Positions 26,041 through 35,032 of a DNA stretch of 64,000 bases are shown here, one piece after another. The stretch's first letter is position 1. Every line of letters begins with the position of its first letter. Made by a program: the position numbers and the translations under genes. The stretch is taken from positions 2,730,001 through 2,794,000 of the forward strand of contig NZ_CP018155.1 of assembly GCF_001889045.1 (NCBI RefSeq), given 5' to 3'. Below the pieces are notes generated by a model, which saw only the letters and a list, made by a program, of their open reading frames with translations, had not been told where the DNA came from and did no database searches. This stretch comes from Tenacibaculum todarodis (GTDB lineage Bacteria; Bacteroidota; Bacteroidia; Flavobacteriales; Flavobacteriaceae).

Positions 26041-26071
26041 AAACCTTTTTAAGAAATTAAGAAGGTTTTTT
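26041..26071 (+). terminator. Rho-independent terminator after the 58-aa gene
   Basis: Bases 26041-26052 pair with 26057-26068 (one wobble) around a GAAA tetraloop, and T bases follow. Confidence 0.75.
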
Positions 26072-26083
26072 ATTGGAAGCTAT

Positions 26084-26148
26084 TTCCTGCTTTCCACTAT
26101 ATCTTTTTTAAGAAAAATAAAAAAGGATGTCGTTTCAATCAGGGCTAA
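26084..26148. repeat. Dispersed intergenic repeat, copy A
   Basis: This is one of three related elements in the window (others at 49987-50053 and 59968-60030). It contains TTTCC, TATATCTTTTTT, an A-rich centre, AAAAAAGGATG and CAATCAGGGCTAA in this order; the T-run and A-run can pair as a hairpin. It lies between converging genes. Confidence 0.75.
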
Positions 26149-26167
26149 GCCAGTTTGCAAACTAATT

Positions 26168-26192
26168 GTCATTCCTGCGAAGGCATGAATCT
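26168..26192. repeat. REP-like palindrome, copy 1 (ATTCCTGC-GAAG-GCATGAAT)
   Basis: It is an imperfect 8-bp inverted repeat around GAAG (one mismatch, GCATGAAT for GCAGGAAT). A second, perfect copy is at 59771-59795. Both lie near a copy of the dispersed repeat. Confidence 0.7.
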
Positions 26193-26230
26193 AAAGGAAG
26201 TGTTTTTTTGTGAGTTTTTTCAAAAAATAA

Positions 26231-26260
26231 GACCTTTCAGGTTTTAAAACTTGAAAGGTC
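26231..26260. terminator. 30-nt near-perfect palindrome, probable bidirectional terminator
   Basis: GACCTTTCA and TGAAAGGTC flank GTTTTAAAAC with a single G-T position between. It stands 59 nt beyond the stop of the zinc metallopeptidase in the convergent spacer. No long T-run follows, so a REP-like role is also possible. Confidence 0.5.
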
Positions 26261-26318
26261 AACTTATAAATAATTTTTCAATTGTTATATTTTCACATAA
26301 AAAAATGTTGCATTAGCT

Positions 26319-27011
26319 TTAATCTCTGCTCGCCATTAATTTTAAAATCCAATACGCTAACATAGCTAAAGAGCCTAGAGCAGCTACTAAATAAGTTCTT
26401 GCGGCCCATTTTAAAGCATCTTTAGAACCCGCTAATTCTTCACGAGTAACAATATGTTTATTCTCTAGCCAAGCCAAAGCTCTGTTACTTGCATCATATT
26501 CTACAGGTAATGTTATAAAACTGAATAATGTTGCCATTCCCATTAAAACAACACCGGCAGCTAAAACCCAATATCCCATATTAGATGCTGCGCCTAAAAC
26601 CAAACCGCCCATAATTAAATATTGAGAAAATTTAGAAGAAACATTTACCATTGGCACTAAATTAGAACGCATTGTTAACCATTTATACGCTTGTGCATGT
26701 TGTATTGCGTGCCCAACTTCATGAGCAGAAACCGCAGCAGCAGATGCGTTTCTTTGATTGTAAACACCTTCGCTTAAATTAACCGTTTTATCTCTTGGGT
26801 TGTAATGGTCCGTTAACATTCCTGGAGTAGAAATCACTTTAACATCTGTAATTCCATGATCAGCTAACATTTTTTTAGCAATTTCAGCACCGCTCATTCC
26901 GTTTCTTAAATGAACTTGCGAGTATTTTTTAAATTTCCTCTTTAGCGTATTGCTTACCAAAGAACTTAATAAGGTGATAACTCCAATTATTGCATAATAT
27001 TCTAATCCCAT
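26319..27011 (-). CDS. Membrane zinc metallopeptidase (YugP-like)
   Basis: This is a 230-residue membrane protein with an N-terminal helix and the zinc-binding motif HEVGH (97-101, SAHEVGHAIQHA) followed by three more hydrophobic segments (about 125-170 and 205-225). The downstream conserved PVEYDASNRALAWLE probably gives the third zinc ligand region. It belongs to the neutral zinc metallopeptidase family of B. subtilis YugP. The substrates are unknown; a membrane protein quality role is possible. It is monocistronic and faces the lepA-side genes across a 330-nt repeat-rich spacer. Confidence 0.88.
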   Translation of the reverse strand: MGLEYYAIIGVITLLSSLVSNTLKRKFKKYSQVHLRNGMSGAEIAKKMLADHGITDVKVISTPGMLTDHYNPRDKTVNLSEGVYNQRNASAAAVSAHEVGHAIQHAQAYKWLTMRSNLVPMVNVSSKFSQYLIMGGLVLGAASNMGYWVLAAGVVLMGMATLFSFITLPVEYDASNRALAWLENKHIVTREELAGSKDALKWAARTYLVAALGSLAMLAYWILKLMASRD

Positions 27012-27155
27012 TTATATATAAATTTTATTTTTTCAAGTACATTGTTTTTTCATCCGAAAAAAAAGAACACTTACTTAAAGGTTGTTTTATTTTTGTTTGA
27101 TAAATTTACAACATAAATTATTCCGTTTTTTATTTTATTTAGAAAAAATGACAAT

Positions 27156-28187
27156 ATGACAAAAAAATCAACCATTTTATTGGTGTATACTGGAGGTACA
27201 ATTGGTATGATGAAAGACTATAAAACCAATGCTTTAAAAGCATTTGATTTTAGTCAGATAGTAGAAAAGATTCCTGAACTACAGCAATTAAACTGTAAAA
27301 TTGAAGTAATTTCATTTGAAGAGCCAATAGATTCTTCAGATATGAATACAAAGTATTACATCAAAATTGCCGAAATTATAGAAGAAAACTATCAAAAATT
27401 CGATGGTTTTGTAGTTCTTACAGGTTCGGATACCATGTCTTATACGTCTTCAGCAATTAGCTTTTTACTAGAAAATTTGCAAAAACCTGTAATTTTTACA
27501 GGTTCTCAATTACCAATTGGAGATTTAAGAACAGATGCAAAAGAAAATTTAATAACCTCAATAGAAATAGCTTCAGCAAGAAAAAATGGTTTACCTATTA
27601 TTTCCGAAGTGTGTCTTTATTTTGAATATAAATTATATAGAGCAAATAGAACTACAAAAATAAATGCAGAACAGTTTGAGGCGTTTGCATCCATGAATTA
27701 CCCACCTTTAGCAGAAAGCGGAGTGCATCTTCAGTTTAATGAACATTTATTAGAACAACCTAAAAACGTAGACAAAGAATTAATAGTTAGAAAAAAATTA
27801 GATTATAATATTGTAATACTTAAATTATTCCCTGGAATTACACTTAATGTAGTCCAAAGTATTGTGGCAATCCCAAATTTAAAAGGAATAGTTTTAGAAA
27901 CGTATGGCTCAGGAAACGCACCAACAGAAAAACAATTTATAAACATTCTTGATGCAGCCATAAAAAAAGGAATTAGAATTGTAAATGTTACACAATGCGC
28001 AGGAGGTAGTGTTATTTTAGGACATTATGAAACAAGTGTTAAATTAAAGGAGATAGGTTTAGTAGATGGTAAGGACATTACAACAGAAACTGCAATTGCC
28101 AAAATGATGTATTTATTAGGTGAAAATTTAAGTACAGAAGAATTTAAACACTATTTTGAACTGCCTTTGCGTGGAGAAATTGATTAA
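27156..28187 (+). CDS. ansA: Type I (cytoplasmic) asparaginase
   Basis: This enzyme hydrolyses L-asparagine to aspartate and ammonia. The 343 residues begin with LLVYTGGTIGMM, the first catalytic Thr motif, with the second at VVLTGSDTMSYTSSA, then GSQLPIGDLRTDAKENL and the C-terminal ETYGSGNAP and TQCAGGSV segments. There is no signal peptide, which fits the AnsA type rather than the periplasmic type II enzyme. A TATTTTTG box near 27089 may serve as promoter. It sits just before the ExbB/ExbD cluster but is separated from it by 243 nt. Confidence 0.93.
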   Translation: MTKKSTILLVYTGGTIGMMKDYKTNALKAFDFSQIVEKIPELQQLNCKIEVISFEEPIDSSDMNTKYYIKIAEIIEENYQKFDGFVVLTGSDTMSYTSSAISFLLENLQKPVIFTGSQLPIGDLRTDAKENLITSIEIASARKNGLPIISEVCLYFEYKLYRANRTTKINAEQFEAFASMNYPPLAESGVHLQFNEHLLEQPKNVDKELIVRKKLDYNIVILKLFPGITLNVVQSIVAIPNLKGIVLETYGSGNAPTEKQFINILDAAIKKGIRIVNVTQCAGGSVILGHYETSVKLKEIGLVDGKDITTETAIAKMMYLLGENLSTEEFKHYFELPLRGEID

Positions 28188-28360
28188 AAAGAGTTTTAAG
28201 CTATTAATAAATTAATAAATACTTCTTGCATAACTTGCTGAATAAGTAGCGAAAAGCCTTAAATTTTAGCATTTATATGTAAATACCTTTCATTTTTTTT
28301 TAATGTCCCAACATTTTTTTGTTACTTGGCAGTCTCAATTCAGAAAATGTTTAAAAAAAA

Positions 28361-28368
28361 TAATTTTG
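28361..28368 (+). promoter_or_regulatory. -7 promoter box of the exbB operon
   Basis: TAATTTTG fits TAnnTTTG and lies 62 nt before the exbB ATG. The -33 element is unclear. The rest of the 28188-28430 spacer shows no gene. Confidence 0.45.
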
Positions 28369-28430
28369 AAGAATTGAAAGTAAAACAATATCTTTAACCC
28401 GTTAACTATTAAAAATTAATTATACAAAAG

Positions 28431-29156
28431 ATGAAAAAAGTAGTAAATATCCTTACAGTAACAGGATTTATGTTTTTTGGAGCAGTCTCAGCACAAGCTC
28501 AAGAAGCGGCAGCAGCAGCAGAATCAGAAACATTTCACCAAATTTTAAAGCGTTACTTTATTGAAGGTGGTCCTGGTTTTATGGGAATTGTATTAGTAGC
28601 CTTAATTTTAGGTTTAGCAATTGCTATTGAAAGAATTATTTATTTAAACATGGCAACAACTAATACTAAGAAATTAGTAGCAAGTGTAGATGATGCCTTA
28701 AGTTCAGGTGGTGTAGAAGCTGCAAAAGAGGTTTGTAGAAATACAAAAGGACCCGTTGCATCTATCTTTTACCAAGGTTTAGAGAGATCTAGCGAAGGTT
28801 TAGACGCTGCTGAAAAAGCTGTAGTATCTTACGGTGGTGTACAAATGGGATTATTAGAGAAAAATATCTCTTGGTTATCTTTATTCATTGCCTTAGCACC
28901 AATGCTTGGTTTTATGGGTACTGTAATTGGTATGATTGGAGCCTTTGATGCAATTGCTGTAGCAAATGATATTTCTCCAGCCGTAGTAGCAGGTGGTATT
29001 AAAGTAGCACTTTTAACAACGGTATTTGGTCTTGTAGTAGCAATTATCTTACAGATTTTTTATAATTACATTATTTCTAAAATGGATGCAATTACAAATA
29101 ACATGGAAGATGCATCTATTTCTTTAATAGATTTATTAGCAAAATATAAAAAATAA
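28431..29156 (+). CDS. exbB: MotA/TolQ/ExbB proton channel family protein
   Basis: This is the proton-channel subunit of an ExbB-ExbD energiser, which couples the inner membrane proton gradient to outer membrane processes such as TonB-dependent uptake. The 241 residues carry an N-terminal signal-like segment (ending VSAQAQ) typical of Bacteroidota members, a helix at about 45-65, a cytoplasmic domain, and two more helices (about 140-165 and 185-215) with LAPMLGFMGTVIGMIGAFD and GIKVALLTTVFGLVVAI. A small 4TM protein and two ExbD proteins follow closely. No TonB gene is in this window. Confidence 0.9.
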   Translation: MKKVVNILTVTGFMFFGAVSAQAQEAAAAAESETFHQILKRYFIEGGPGFMGIVLVALILGLAIAIERIIYLNMATTNTKKLVASVDDALSSGGVEAAKEVCRNTKGPVASIFYQGLERSSEGLDAAEKAVVSYGGVQMGLLEKNISWLSLFIALAPMLGFMGTVIGMIGAFDAIAVANDISPAVVAGGIKVALLTTVFGLVVAIILQIFYNYIISKMDAITNNMEDASISLIDLLAKYKK

Positions 29157-29161
29157 AACTT

Positions 29162-29602
29162 ATGAATAACAAAATAATAACAATAATAGTAGCTGTACTA
29201 TCTATTATCGGTATAGCGTTATTTGTAATGACACTAGGTGTTGATGTAGAAGATGCAGAAGCTATTTCTGGAGTTGTATCTCCATTGGTAACTTATTCTT
29301 TGATCCTATTAGGTATATCTGCAGCAGTAGCCTTTTTAGGTTCTGTGTTTAGTCTACTTAAAAACCCAGCAGCTTTAAAAAAGGCCGGTTTAGGTTTAGT
29401 AGCTTTAGTTGTGGTATTTGGAATAGCATACATGTTAGCAAATAGCGATCAGGTAATTGATGCTAAAGATGAAATAATAGCAGCAGCAGGAAGCCAAGTT
29501 TCAAAATTAACTAGTACTGGAATTTTATTCAGTGGAGTTTTAATGCTTGTAGCAGGTGCTTTCTTTATCATAGATTTAGTAAAAGGATTAATAAAATCAT
29601 AA
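29162..29602 (+). CDS. Hypothetical four-helix membrane protein in exbBD operon
   Basis: This 146-residue hydrophobic protein has four predicted helices (about 5-23, 40-65, 77-93 and 119-142) and a periplasmic loop with acidic residues (DVEDAEAISG). It has no recognised domain. It lies 5 nt after exbB and 6 nt before the first exbD, a location that is, as I recall, conserved in Flavobacteriia, so it is probably an accessory part of the proton-channel complex. Confidence 0.75.
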   Translation: MNNKIITIIVAVLSIIGIALFVMTLGVDVEDAEAISGVVSPLVTYSLILLGISAAVAFLGSVFSLLKNPAALKKAGLGLVALVVVFGIAYMLANSDQVIDAKDEIIAAAGSQVSKLTSTGILFSGVLMLVAGAFFIIDLVKGLIKS

Positions 29603-29608
29603 TTTAAG

Positions 29609-30238
29609 ATGGCAAGAAGAGAAAACCCAGAAATTAATGCAGGTTCTATGGCAGATATTGCTTTCTTGCTACTTATCTTTTTCCTTGTAACAACAACTAT
29701 GGATGTAGATTCAGGTATATCTAAAAGATTAGCTGAAAAACCACCAAAGAATTACGAGCCACCAAAAATTAAGCAAAAGAATATCTTTGAAATCAGTATT
29801 AACCGTAATAACCAACTATTTGTAGATGGTCAAGTTATGGAGATGAAAGATTTAAGAGAAGCTGCTTTAAATTTTATTGATAACGGTGGAGGACTAGGAA
29901 ATGCAAAAGAAGGAGAAGAAGCTAAACCTTGTGATTATTGTCAAGGAGCTAAAGATCCAGAATCTTCAGATCACCCAAACAAAGCAATTATTGCGGTAGA
30001 GAGTGATCGTGCAACGGAATACGGTACATATATAGTTGTACAAAATGAATTATTAAGTGCTTACTCTGAGTTAAGAGATAGATTATCTCAAAAGAAGTAC
30101 AATATGACATATCCGGAACTAGAAGAGGCTTTTAAAGCATCTGGTCGTAAAGATGAAAGCTTAAGAAAGAAAGTAGAGTTTATTAAAAATAGTTATCCGC
30201 AAATTATTACGGATATTGAACCTACAGACGTTAATTAA
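29609..30238 (+). CDS. exbD: ExbD/TolR family protein with CxxC insertion
   Basis: ExbD dimers sit inside the ExbB pentamer, and their transmembrane Asp carries protons. This 209-residue protein has the motif INAGSMADIAFLLLIFFLVTTT, where the Asp of MADIAF is the likely proton carrier, and a periplasmic domain. The domain has an unusual insertion with AKPCDYCQGAKDPESSD, containing CxxC, which could form a disulfide or bind metal. It is longer than usual ExbD (about 140). A second, shorter ExbD follows 18 nt later; the two may form a heterodimer. Confidence 0.88.
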   Translation: MARRENPEINAGSMADIAFLLLIFFLVTTTMDVDSGISKRLAEKPPKNYEPPKIKQKNIFEISINRNNQLFVDGQVMEMKDLREAALNFIDNGGGLGNAKEGEEAKPCDYCQGAKDPESSDHPNKAIIAVESDRATEYGTYIVVQNELLSAYSELRDRLSQKKYNMTYPELEEAFKASGRKDESLRKKVEFIKNSYPQIITDIEPTDVN

Positions 30239-30256
30239 TTAAAAAGTATACATTTC

Positions 30257-30730
30257 ATGGCTAAATTTGGAAAAAAGAAAAAAGGATTGCCACCAGTTTC
30301 AACGGCATCTTTACCAGATATTGTTTTTATGTTATTATTCTTCTTTATGGTTACAACAACCATGAGAGAAACTGACTTAAAAATTGATAGTCCTCGTCTA
30401 CCTAGTGCTTCTGAAGTTAAAAAATTAGAGCATAAAAGTTTGGTAACTACAATTTATGTAGGTAAAGCCAAAGAAACAGGGAAGTATGGTACAGGTTTTA
30501 ATAGAATCCAATTAAATGATAAGATTGGAACTCCAGACCAAATTCCTGCATTTATTGAAAATGCAAGAAGTAAGGTTTCTGAGACTGAAGTTCCATTTAT
30601 GACAACTTCAATTAAAGCTGATAAAGAATCTAATGTTGGTACATTAGCTGACATAAGATTAAAGTTAAGAGATGTAAATGCTCTTAAATTATCTTTATCT
30701 ACTCAAAAAGGAGATGCAATAAAGAAATAA
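30257..30730 (+). CDS. exbD: ExbD/TolR family protein, second copy
   Basis: This is a 157-residue paralogue of the upstream ExbD. It starts with a basic cytoplasmic segment (AKFGKKKKG), then STASLPDIVFMLLFFFMVTTT with the proton-carrier Asp in LPDIVF, and a periplasmic domain with VGTLADIRLKLRDVNALKL near the end. The CxxC insertion of the first copy is missing. It ends the operon, with a strong terminator 21 nt downstream. Confidence 0.9.
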   Translation: MAKFGKKKKGLPPVSTASLPDIVFMLLFFFMVTTTMRETDLKIDSPRLPSASEVKKLEHKSLVTTIYVGKAKETGKYGTGFNRIQLNDKIGTPDQIPAFIENARSKVSETEVPFMTTSIKADKESNVGTLADIRLKLRDVNALKLSLSTQKGDAIKK

Positions 30731-30751
30731 ATAATTTATATTATTTTATAT

Positions 30752-30786
30752 AAAGCCTTCAAATTTATTTGAAGGCTTTTTTATGT
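30752..30786 (+). terminator. Rho-independent terminator of the exbB-exbD operon
   Basis: Bases 30752-30764 pair perfectly with 30767-30779 (13 bp, 2-nt loop), and a T-run follows. Confidence 0.9.
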
Positions 30787-30812
30787 TTATTAAATAAAGT
30801 ACCTTTATAAAG

Positions 30813-31502
30813 ATGAAAAATTTATTCTTACTCTTTTTTATATTCTTTTCTACTCTTTCTTTTTCACAAGAAGAAGATTTTCAAACTAATGATTCTTTAA
30901 AAGTTGATACAAAATATTTAGAAGATCAGTTATATCTTACTATAACTTATAACACTTTAAGTAATCAGCCAAACATGGTAACTGATAGTGGTTTTTCTTA
31001 TGGTATATCTGCCGGTTTTATTAAAGACTTACCACTAAATACTAAAAGAAATTTTGCTTTCGGAATTGGCTTAGGTTATGGTTTTGATTCTTTTAATCAT
31101 GGATTAAAAGTGATGGAAAATAATAATCAAACATCTTTTGAAATTGACAATACTTTAATGTCAAACAAATTTGTAGTGCATAATATTGAATTGCCATTGG
31201 AATTAAGATGGAGAAATTCTACACCAACTAAGTATGCTTTCTGGCGTATTTATGCCGGCGTTAAATTAACGTATAACTTCTCTAACAATTTCACCTATGT
31301 AAGTAATAATGATTCGTTTGAATTTAATAATATTTCTAGCTTTAAAAAATTTCAAACTGGCTTAATGCTATCTGCAGGTTATGACGCTTTTAATCTTCAT
31401 TTTTATTATGGATTAACACCATTATTTAAAGATTCTTTTATTGGTAACGACAGTATTGATACTAAAATATTGAAGTTTGGATTAACTTTCTATATTTTAT
31501 AA
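30813..31502 (+). CDS. Outer membrane beta-barrel protein (PorT-like)
   Basis: This is a 229-residue exported protein with signal peptide (residues 1-18, ending LSFSQ) and alternating hydrophobic beta strands ending in Phe-Tyr-Ile-Leu, as expected for an outer membrane barrel of the OMP_b-brl_2/PorT-like group. Strand motifs include GISAGFIKDL, FGIGLGYGFDSF and RIYAGVKLTYNF. PorT itself is needed for type IX secretion, but its gene is usually in a different context, so I call this only PorT-like. Its stop overlaps the 3' end of the convergent PAP2-like gene by 6 nt. Confidence 0.75.
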   Translation: MKNLFLLFFIFFSTLSFSQEEDFQTNDSLKVDTKYLEDQLYLTITYNTLSNQPNMVTDSGFSYGISAGFIKDLPLNTKRNFAFGIGLGYGFDSFNHGLKVMENNNQTSFEIDNTLMSNKFVVHNIELPLELRWRNSTPTKYAFWRIYAGVKLTYNFSNNFTYVSNNDSFEFNNISSFKKFQTGLMLSAGYDAFNLHFYYGLTPLFKDSFIGNDSIDTKILKFGLTFYIL

Positions 31503-32096
31503 TATAATAGTAATTAAGAATGGAGCTATTACTCCAAGTGTAAAGCCAAGATATACTTCAGTTGATGTATGTGCTTTTAAGTGCAATCTAGAGCTTCCTA
31601 GTAGTCCAGAAAGTATAATTATTACTATAATTATTGCAGTGAAATTTGTTGAGTACAAAGTACTCATCAATAAAAAGAATCCCAAAGCAATTCCCATTGA
31701 TATTAAATGCAAACTTGTTTTAAGTTTAAAGAGAAATAAAATGTAAATAAGCATTAATCCTAATGAAGTTGCATAAAACAAAATTCCAATATCTCTTATT
31801 TGTGCAATATTATAAAGAGAATTCCCTAGTAAATAAAAAAGAACTATCATAAAAGCTAGCGGTAACTTCCTTTCTTTAATAGTGCTAACTTGGTAAGATT
31901 CAATCTTATTTAATGCTTTAAGAATGATTAAAATAACTAGTGGAACAAAGTAAGTTGCCACAAAAATTAGACCTAAAATGGCTAGTTTTTGTGATTTTAC
32001 AAACAATGTTGGAACTGTAAGAAAATAGAGAATAACACCAATTGTAGGTACTACAATTGGATGTAGTAAAACTGATATTAATTTATGAAAACGCAT
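31497..32096 (-). CDS. Six-helix membrane protein with PAP2-like motif
   Basis: This 199-residue integral membrane protein has about six hydrophobic helices. The segment GSSRLHLKAHTSTEVYLGFTLG near the C-terminus resembles the last signature motif of PAP2 phosphatases (SRx5H...), and an Arg-Lys pair before helix 3 (KERKLP) resembles part of the first. The middle PSGH motif is not visible, so phosphatase activity is uncertain. It starts on the last base of rpoN, which suggests coupling, and its end overlaps the barrel gene by 6 nt. Confidence 0.6.
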   Translation of the reverse strand: MRFHKLISVLLHPIVVPTIGVILYFLTVPTLFVKSQKLAILGLIFVATYFVPLVILIILKALNKIESYQVSTIKERKLPLAFMIVLFYLLGNSLYNIAQIRDIGILFYATSLGLMLIYILFLFKLKTSLHLISMGIALGFFLLMSTLYSTNFTAIIIVIIILSGLLGSSRLHLKAHTSTEVYLGFTLGVIAPFLITIIL

Positions 32097-33556
32097 TAAA
32101 TTTCTTTTCTAAGTCTTGCAACGGGAATATCTAATTGCTCACGATATTTGGCAACAGTCCTTCTAGCGATTGGGTAGCCTTTTTCTTTGAGTAATTTAGA
32201 TAATTTTTCATCTGTAAAAGGCTTGCGTTTATCTTCTTCAGAAACAACAGTCTCTAAAATTTTCTTTATTTCTCTTGTAGATACATCTTCCCCTTGGTCA
32301 TTTTTCATCGATTCTGAGAAGAATTCTTTAATCAATTTTGTTCCGTAAGGCGTAGATACATACTTACTGTTTGCTACACGAGAAACTGTAGAAACATCCA
32401 TGTTAATTTTATCTGCAATATCTTTTAAGATCATTGGTTTTAACTTGCGCTCATCACCAGTTAAAAAATAATCGTATTGATGGTGCATTATGCAGTTCAT
32501 AGTAACTAAAAGTGTTTGTTGACGTTGTTTAATAGCGTCAATAAACCATTTTGCAGCATCTAATTTTTGCTTGATAAAAAATACCGCATCTTTTTGAGAT
32601 TTACTTTTCTCTTTTGACTCTTGATATCCTTTTAACATGTTGTTATATTCACGAGAAACATGTAATTCTGGAGCGTTTCTAGAATTTAAAGTTAGCTCTA
32701 ATTGTCCGTCAACAATTCTCATTGAATAATCTGGAACTATTTGCTCTGCAATCTTATTATTACCTGCGTAAGAACTTCCTGGTTTTGGATTTAATTTCCC
32801 TATTTCTGTGATAGTATCTTTCAATTCTTCTTCAGAAATATTAAATTTTTCTTGTAGTTTTTTATAATGTTTCTTTACAAAATGATCAAACGCGTTTTCA
32901 AGAATGTCAATAGCTAAATCTCTATATTTTGTAGCAGATTTAGCTTTTAATTGAATAATTAAACATTCTTTTAAATCTCTTGCGCCAACTCCAATTGGAT
33001 CTAATCTTTGTACAACATTACACATTACTTTTTCCACTTTATCTTCTTCAGTGAAGATGTTTTGGGTAAAAGCTAGATCATCTACTAAATCAATAATTTC
33101 TCTACGTATATAACCGCTATCATCAATACTACCAACTAAAAACTCTGCAATTGCACGTTCTTCTTCATCAATCATGAAGGTGTTTAATTGATTTAATAAA
33201 GATTGATGAAAAGTAGTTCCAGCTGCATAAGGAACGTTTTTTTCTTCATCATCTGCGGAATAATTATTCGCTTGTGTTTTATAACTTGGATATTCATCAT
33301 CGCTAAGATATTCATCAATGTTTATATCTTCAGCTTCTATTTTTTCATTTCCAGTATCGTCAAATTCTTGATCTGCTAATGTGTCTTCAAAGTTTTCTGG
33401 CTCTTCTTTACCTGTATCTAACGCAGGATTCTCTTCAATTTCTTGTTTTAAACGCTCTTCAAAAGCCTGTGTAGGTAATTGAATTAGCTTCATCAACTGA
33501 ATTTGTTGTGGAGATAATTTTTGTAAGAGTTTATAATGTAAACTTTGTTTTAGCAT
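32096..33556 (-). CDS. rpoN: RNA polymerase sigma-54 factor
   Basis: RpoN directs RNA polymerase to -24/-12 promoters and needs an AAA+ activator. The 486 residues show region I (glutamine-rich SLHYKLLQKLSPQQIQLMKLIQL), an acidic region II (about 50-110), the core-binding domain, a helix-turn-helix (around MDVSTVSRVANSKYV) and the RpoN box ARRTVAKYREQLDIP before the end. The order and length are normal. It lies between asnS (24 nt upstream) and the PAP2-like gene (1-nt overlap). Confidence 0.96.
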   Translation of the reverse strand: MLKQSLHYKLLQKLSPQQIQLMKLIQLPTQAFEERLKQEIEENPALDTGKEEPENFEDTLADQEFDDTGNEKIEAEDINIDEYLSDDEYPSYKTQANNYSADDEEKNVPYAAGTTFHQSLLNQLNTFMIDEEERAIAEFLVGSIDDSGYIRREIIDLVDDLAFTQNIFTEEDKVEKVMCNVVQRLDPIGVGARDLKECLIIQLKAKSATKYRDLAIDILENAFDHFVKKHYKKLQEKFNISEEELKDTITEIGKLNPKPGSSYAGNNKIAEQIVPDYSMRIVDGQLELTLNSRNAPELHVSREYNNMLKGYQESKEKSKSQKDAVFFIKQKLDAAKWFIDAIKQRQQTLLVTMNCIMHHQYDYFLTGDERKLKPMILKDIADKINMDVSTVSRVANSKYVSTPYGTKLIKEFFSESMKNDQGEDVSTREIKKILETVVSEEDKRKPFTDEKLSKLLKEKGYPIARRTVAKYREQLDIPVARLRKEI

Positions 33557-33580
33557 AGGTTTGAATATACGAAAAGTATT

Positions 33581-35014
33581 TTAGAATTCTGCGTTTTGTG
33601 GTGTTCTTGGAAACGGAATTACGTCTCTAATATTACCCATTCCTGTTGTAAACTGAACTAAACGCTCAAAACCAAGACCAAAACCAGAGTGAACTGCTGT
33701 ACCAAATTTACGTAAATCTAAATACCACCATAATTCTTTCTCGTCAATGTCTAATGCTTTCATTTTTTCAATTAAAACATCATATCGTTCCTCACGTTGC
33801 GCGCCACCAACTATTTCTCCAATTCCAGGGAAAAGAACATCCATTGCTCGTACAGTTTTTCCATCGTCATTTAAACGCATGTAAAATGCCTTAATGTTTG
33901 CAGGGTAATCAAATAATATTACCGGACATTTAAAGTGTTTTTCAACTAAAAAACGTTCGTGTTCCGATTGTAAATCTGCTCCCCATTCATTAATAGGAAA
34001 CTGAAATTTCTTCTTTTTATTTGGTTTACTGTTGCGTAAAATATCAATAGCTTCTGTGTAAGAAACACGTTTAAAATCGTTTTCTGTAACAAACTTTAAT
34101 TTATCAATTAAACCTAATTCGCTTCGTTGTAATTGTGGTTTTCCTTTTTCTTCTTGAGCAAAACGTTGATCTAAAAATTCTAAATCGTCTTTACAGTTTT
34201 CTAAAACATAGTTAATAACCGATTTAATAAAGTCTTCAGATAAATCCATGTTACCTTCTAAATCCATAAAGGCAACTTCAGGTTCAATCATCCAAAATTC
34301 AGATAAATGGCGAGTTGTGTTCGAGTTCTCAGCTCTAAAAGTTGGTCCAAAAGTATACACTTTACCTAAAGCCATTGCATAAGTTTCTGCTTCTAATTGA
34401 CCAGAAACGGTAAGGTTTGTTTCTTTTCCGAAGAAATCTTGTTTAAAATCTACATTTCCATCTTCATTTTTCGGAGCCTTGTTAGCTTCAAAATTAGTGA
34501 CCTTAAACATTTCACCAGCACCTTCAGCATCGGAACCTGTTATAATTGGCGTGTTAACGTAGTTGAAACCATTCTCTTGAAAATATTTATGTACAGCGAA
34601 AGACAGTTTAGAACGCACTCTCATCACTGCAGAAAATGTATTTGTTCTAACGCGTAAATGTGCGTTTTCTCTTAAAAATTCAAAACTGTGTTTTTTAGGT
34701 TGAATTGGATATTCATCTGGATTAGAATCTCCTAAGATTTCTAATTCGTCAACTTGAATTTCAGAATTTTGTCCTTTTCCTTGGCTTTCTACCAAAGTAC
34801 CAACAATACTTACACAAGCACCTGTAGTAATTCTTTTTAGAATTTCTTCAGCTGTGTTTTCAAAATCGATTACACATTGTATATTTTTTATGGTAGAACC
34901 GTCATTTAAAGCAATAAAACGATTGCTTCTAAAAGTTCTTACCCAACCTTTAACGGTTACTTTTTGATCAAATTCTTTAGTTGTTACTAAATTTAATACG
35001 CTACTTCTTTGCAT
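33581..35014 (-). CDS. asnS: Asparaginyl-tRNA synthetase
   Basis: This class IIb synthetase charges tRNA-Asn. The 477 residues comprise an N-terminal OB-fold anticodon-binding domain (KVTVKGWVRTFRSNRFIALNDG) and the catalytic core with motif 2 (GPTFRAENSNTTRHLSEFWM) and motif 3 (SGFGLGFERLVQF). I take the ATG at 35014 (MQRSSVLNL); a longer reading would need a TTG at 35035 that lies inside the TATCTTTG promoter box. Confidence 0.96.
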   Translation of the reverse strand: MQRSSVLNLVTTKEFDQKVTVKGWVRTFRSNRFIALNDGSTIKNIQCVIDFENTAEEILKRITTGACVSIVGTLVESQGKGQNSEIQVDELEILGDSNPDEYPIQPKKHSFEFLRENAHLRVRTNTFSAVMRVRSKLSFAVHKYFQENGFNYVNTPIITGSDAEGAGEMFKVTNFEANKAPKNEDGNVDFKQDFFGKETNLTVSGQLEAETYAMALGKVYTFGPTFRAENSNTTRHLSEFWMIEPEVAFMDLEGNMDLSEDFIKSVINYVLENCKDDLEFLDQRFAQEEKGKPQLQRSELGLIDKLKFVTENDFKRVSYTEAIDILRNSKPNKKKKFQFPINEWGADLQSEHERFLVEKHFKCPVILFDYPANIKAFYMRLNDDGKTVRAMDVLFPGIGEIVGGAQREERYDVLIEKMKALDIDEKELWWYLDLRKFGTAVHSGFGLGFERLVQFTTGMGNIRDVIPFPRTPQNAEF

Positions 35015-35032
35015 CTTACATAAATTGAAAAG

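Noticed and set aside
25934..26188. 84-residue open frame after lepA
   Set aside because: It overlaps the 58-residue membrane protein gene in another frame, crosses a terminator hairpin and two repeats, and has no recognisable domain.
30813..31502. Assignment as the T9SS protein PorT itself
   Set aside because: The barrel fold fits, but the genomic context differs from the usual porT locus and no specific motif proves it.
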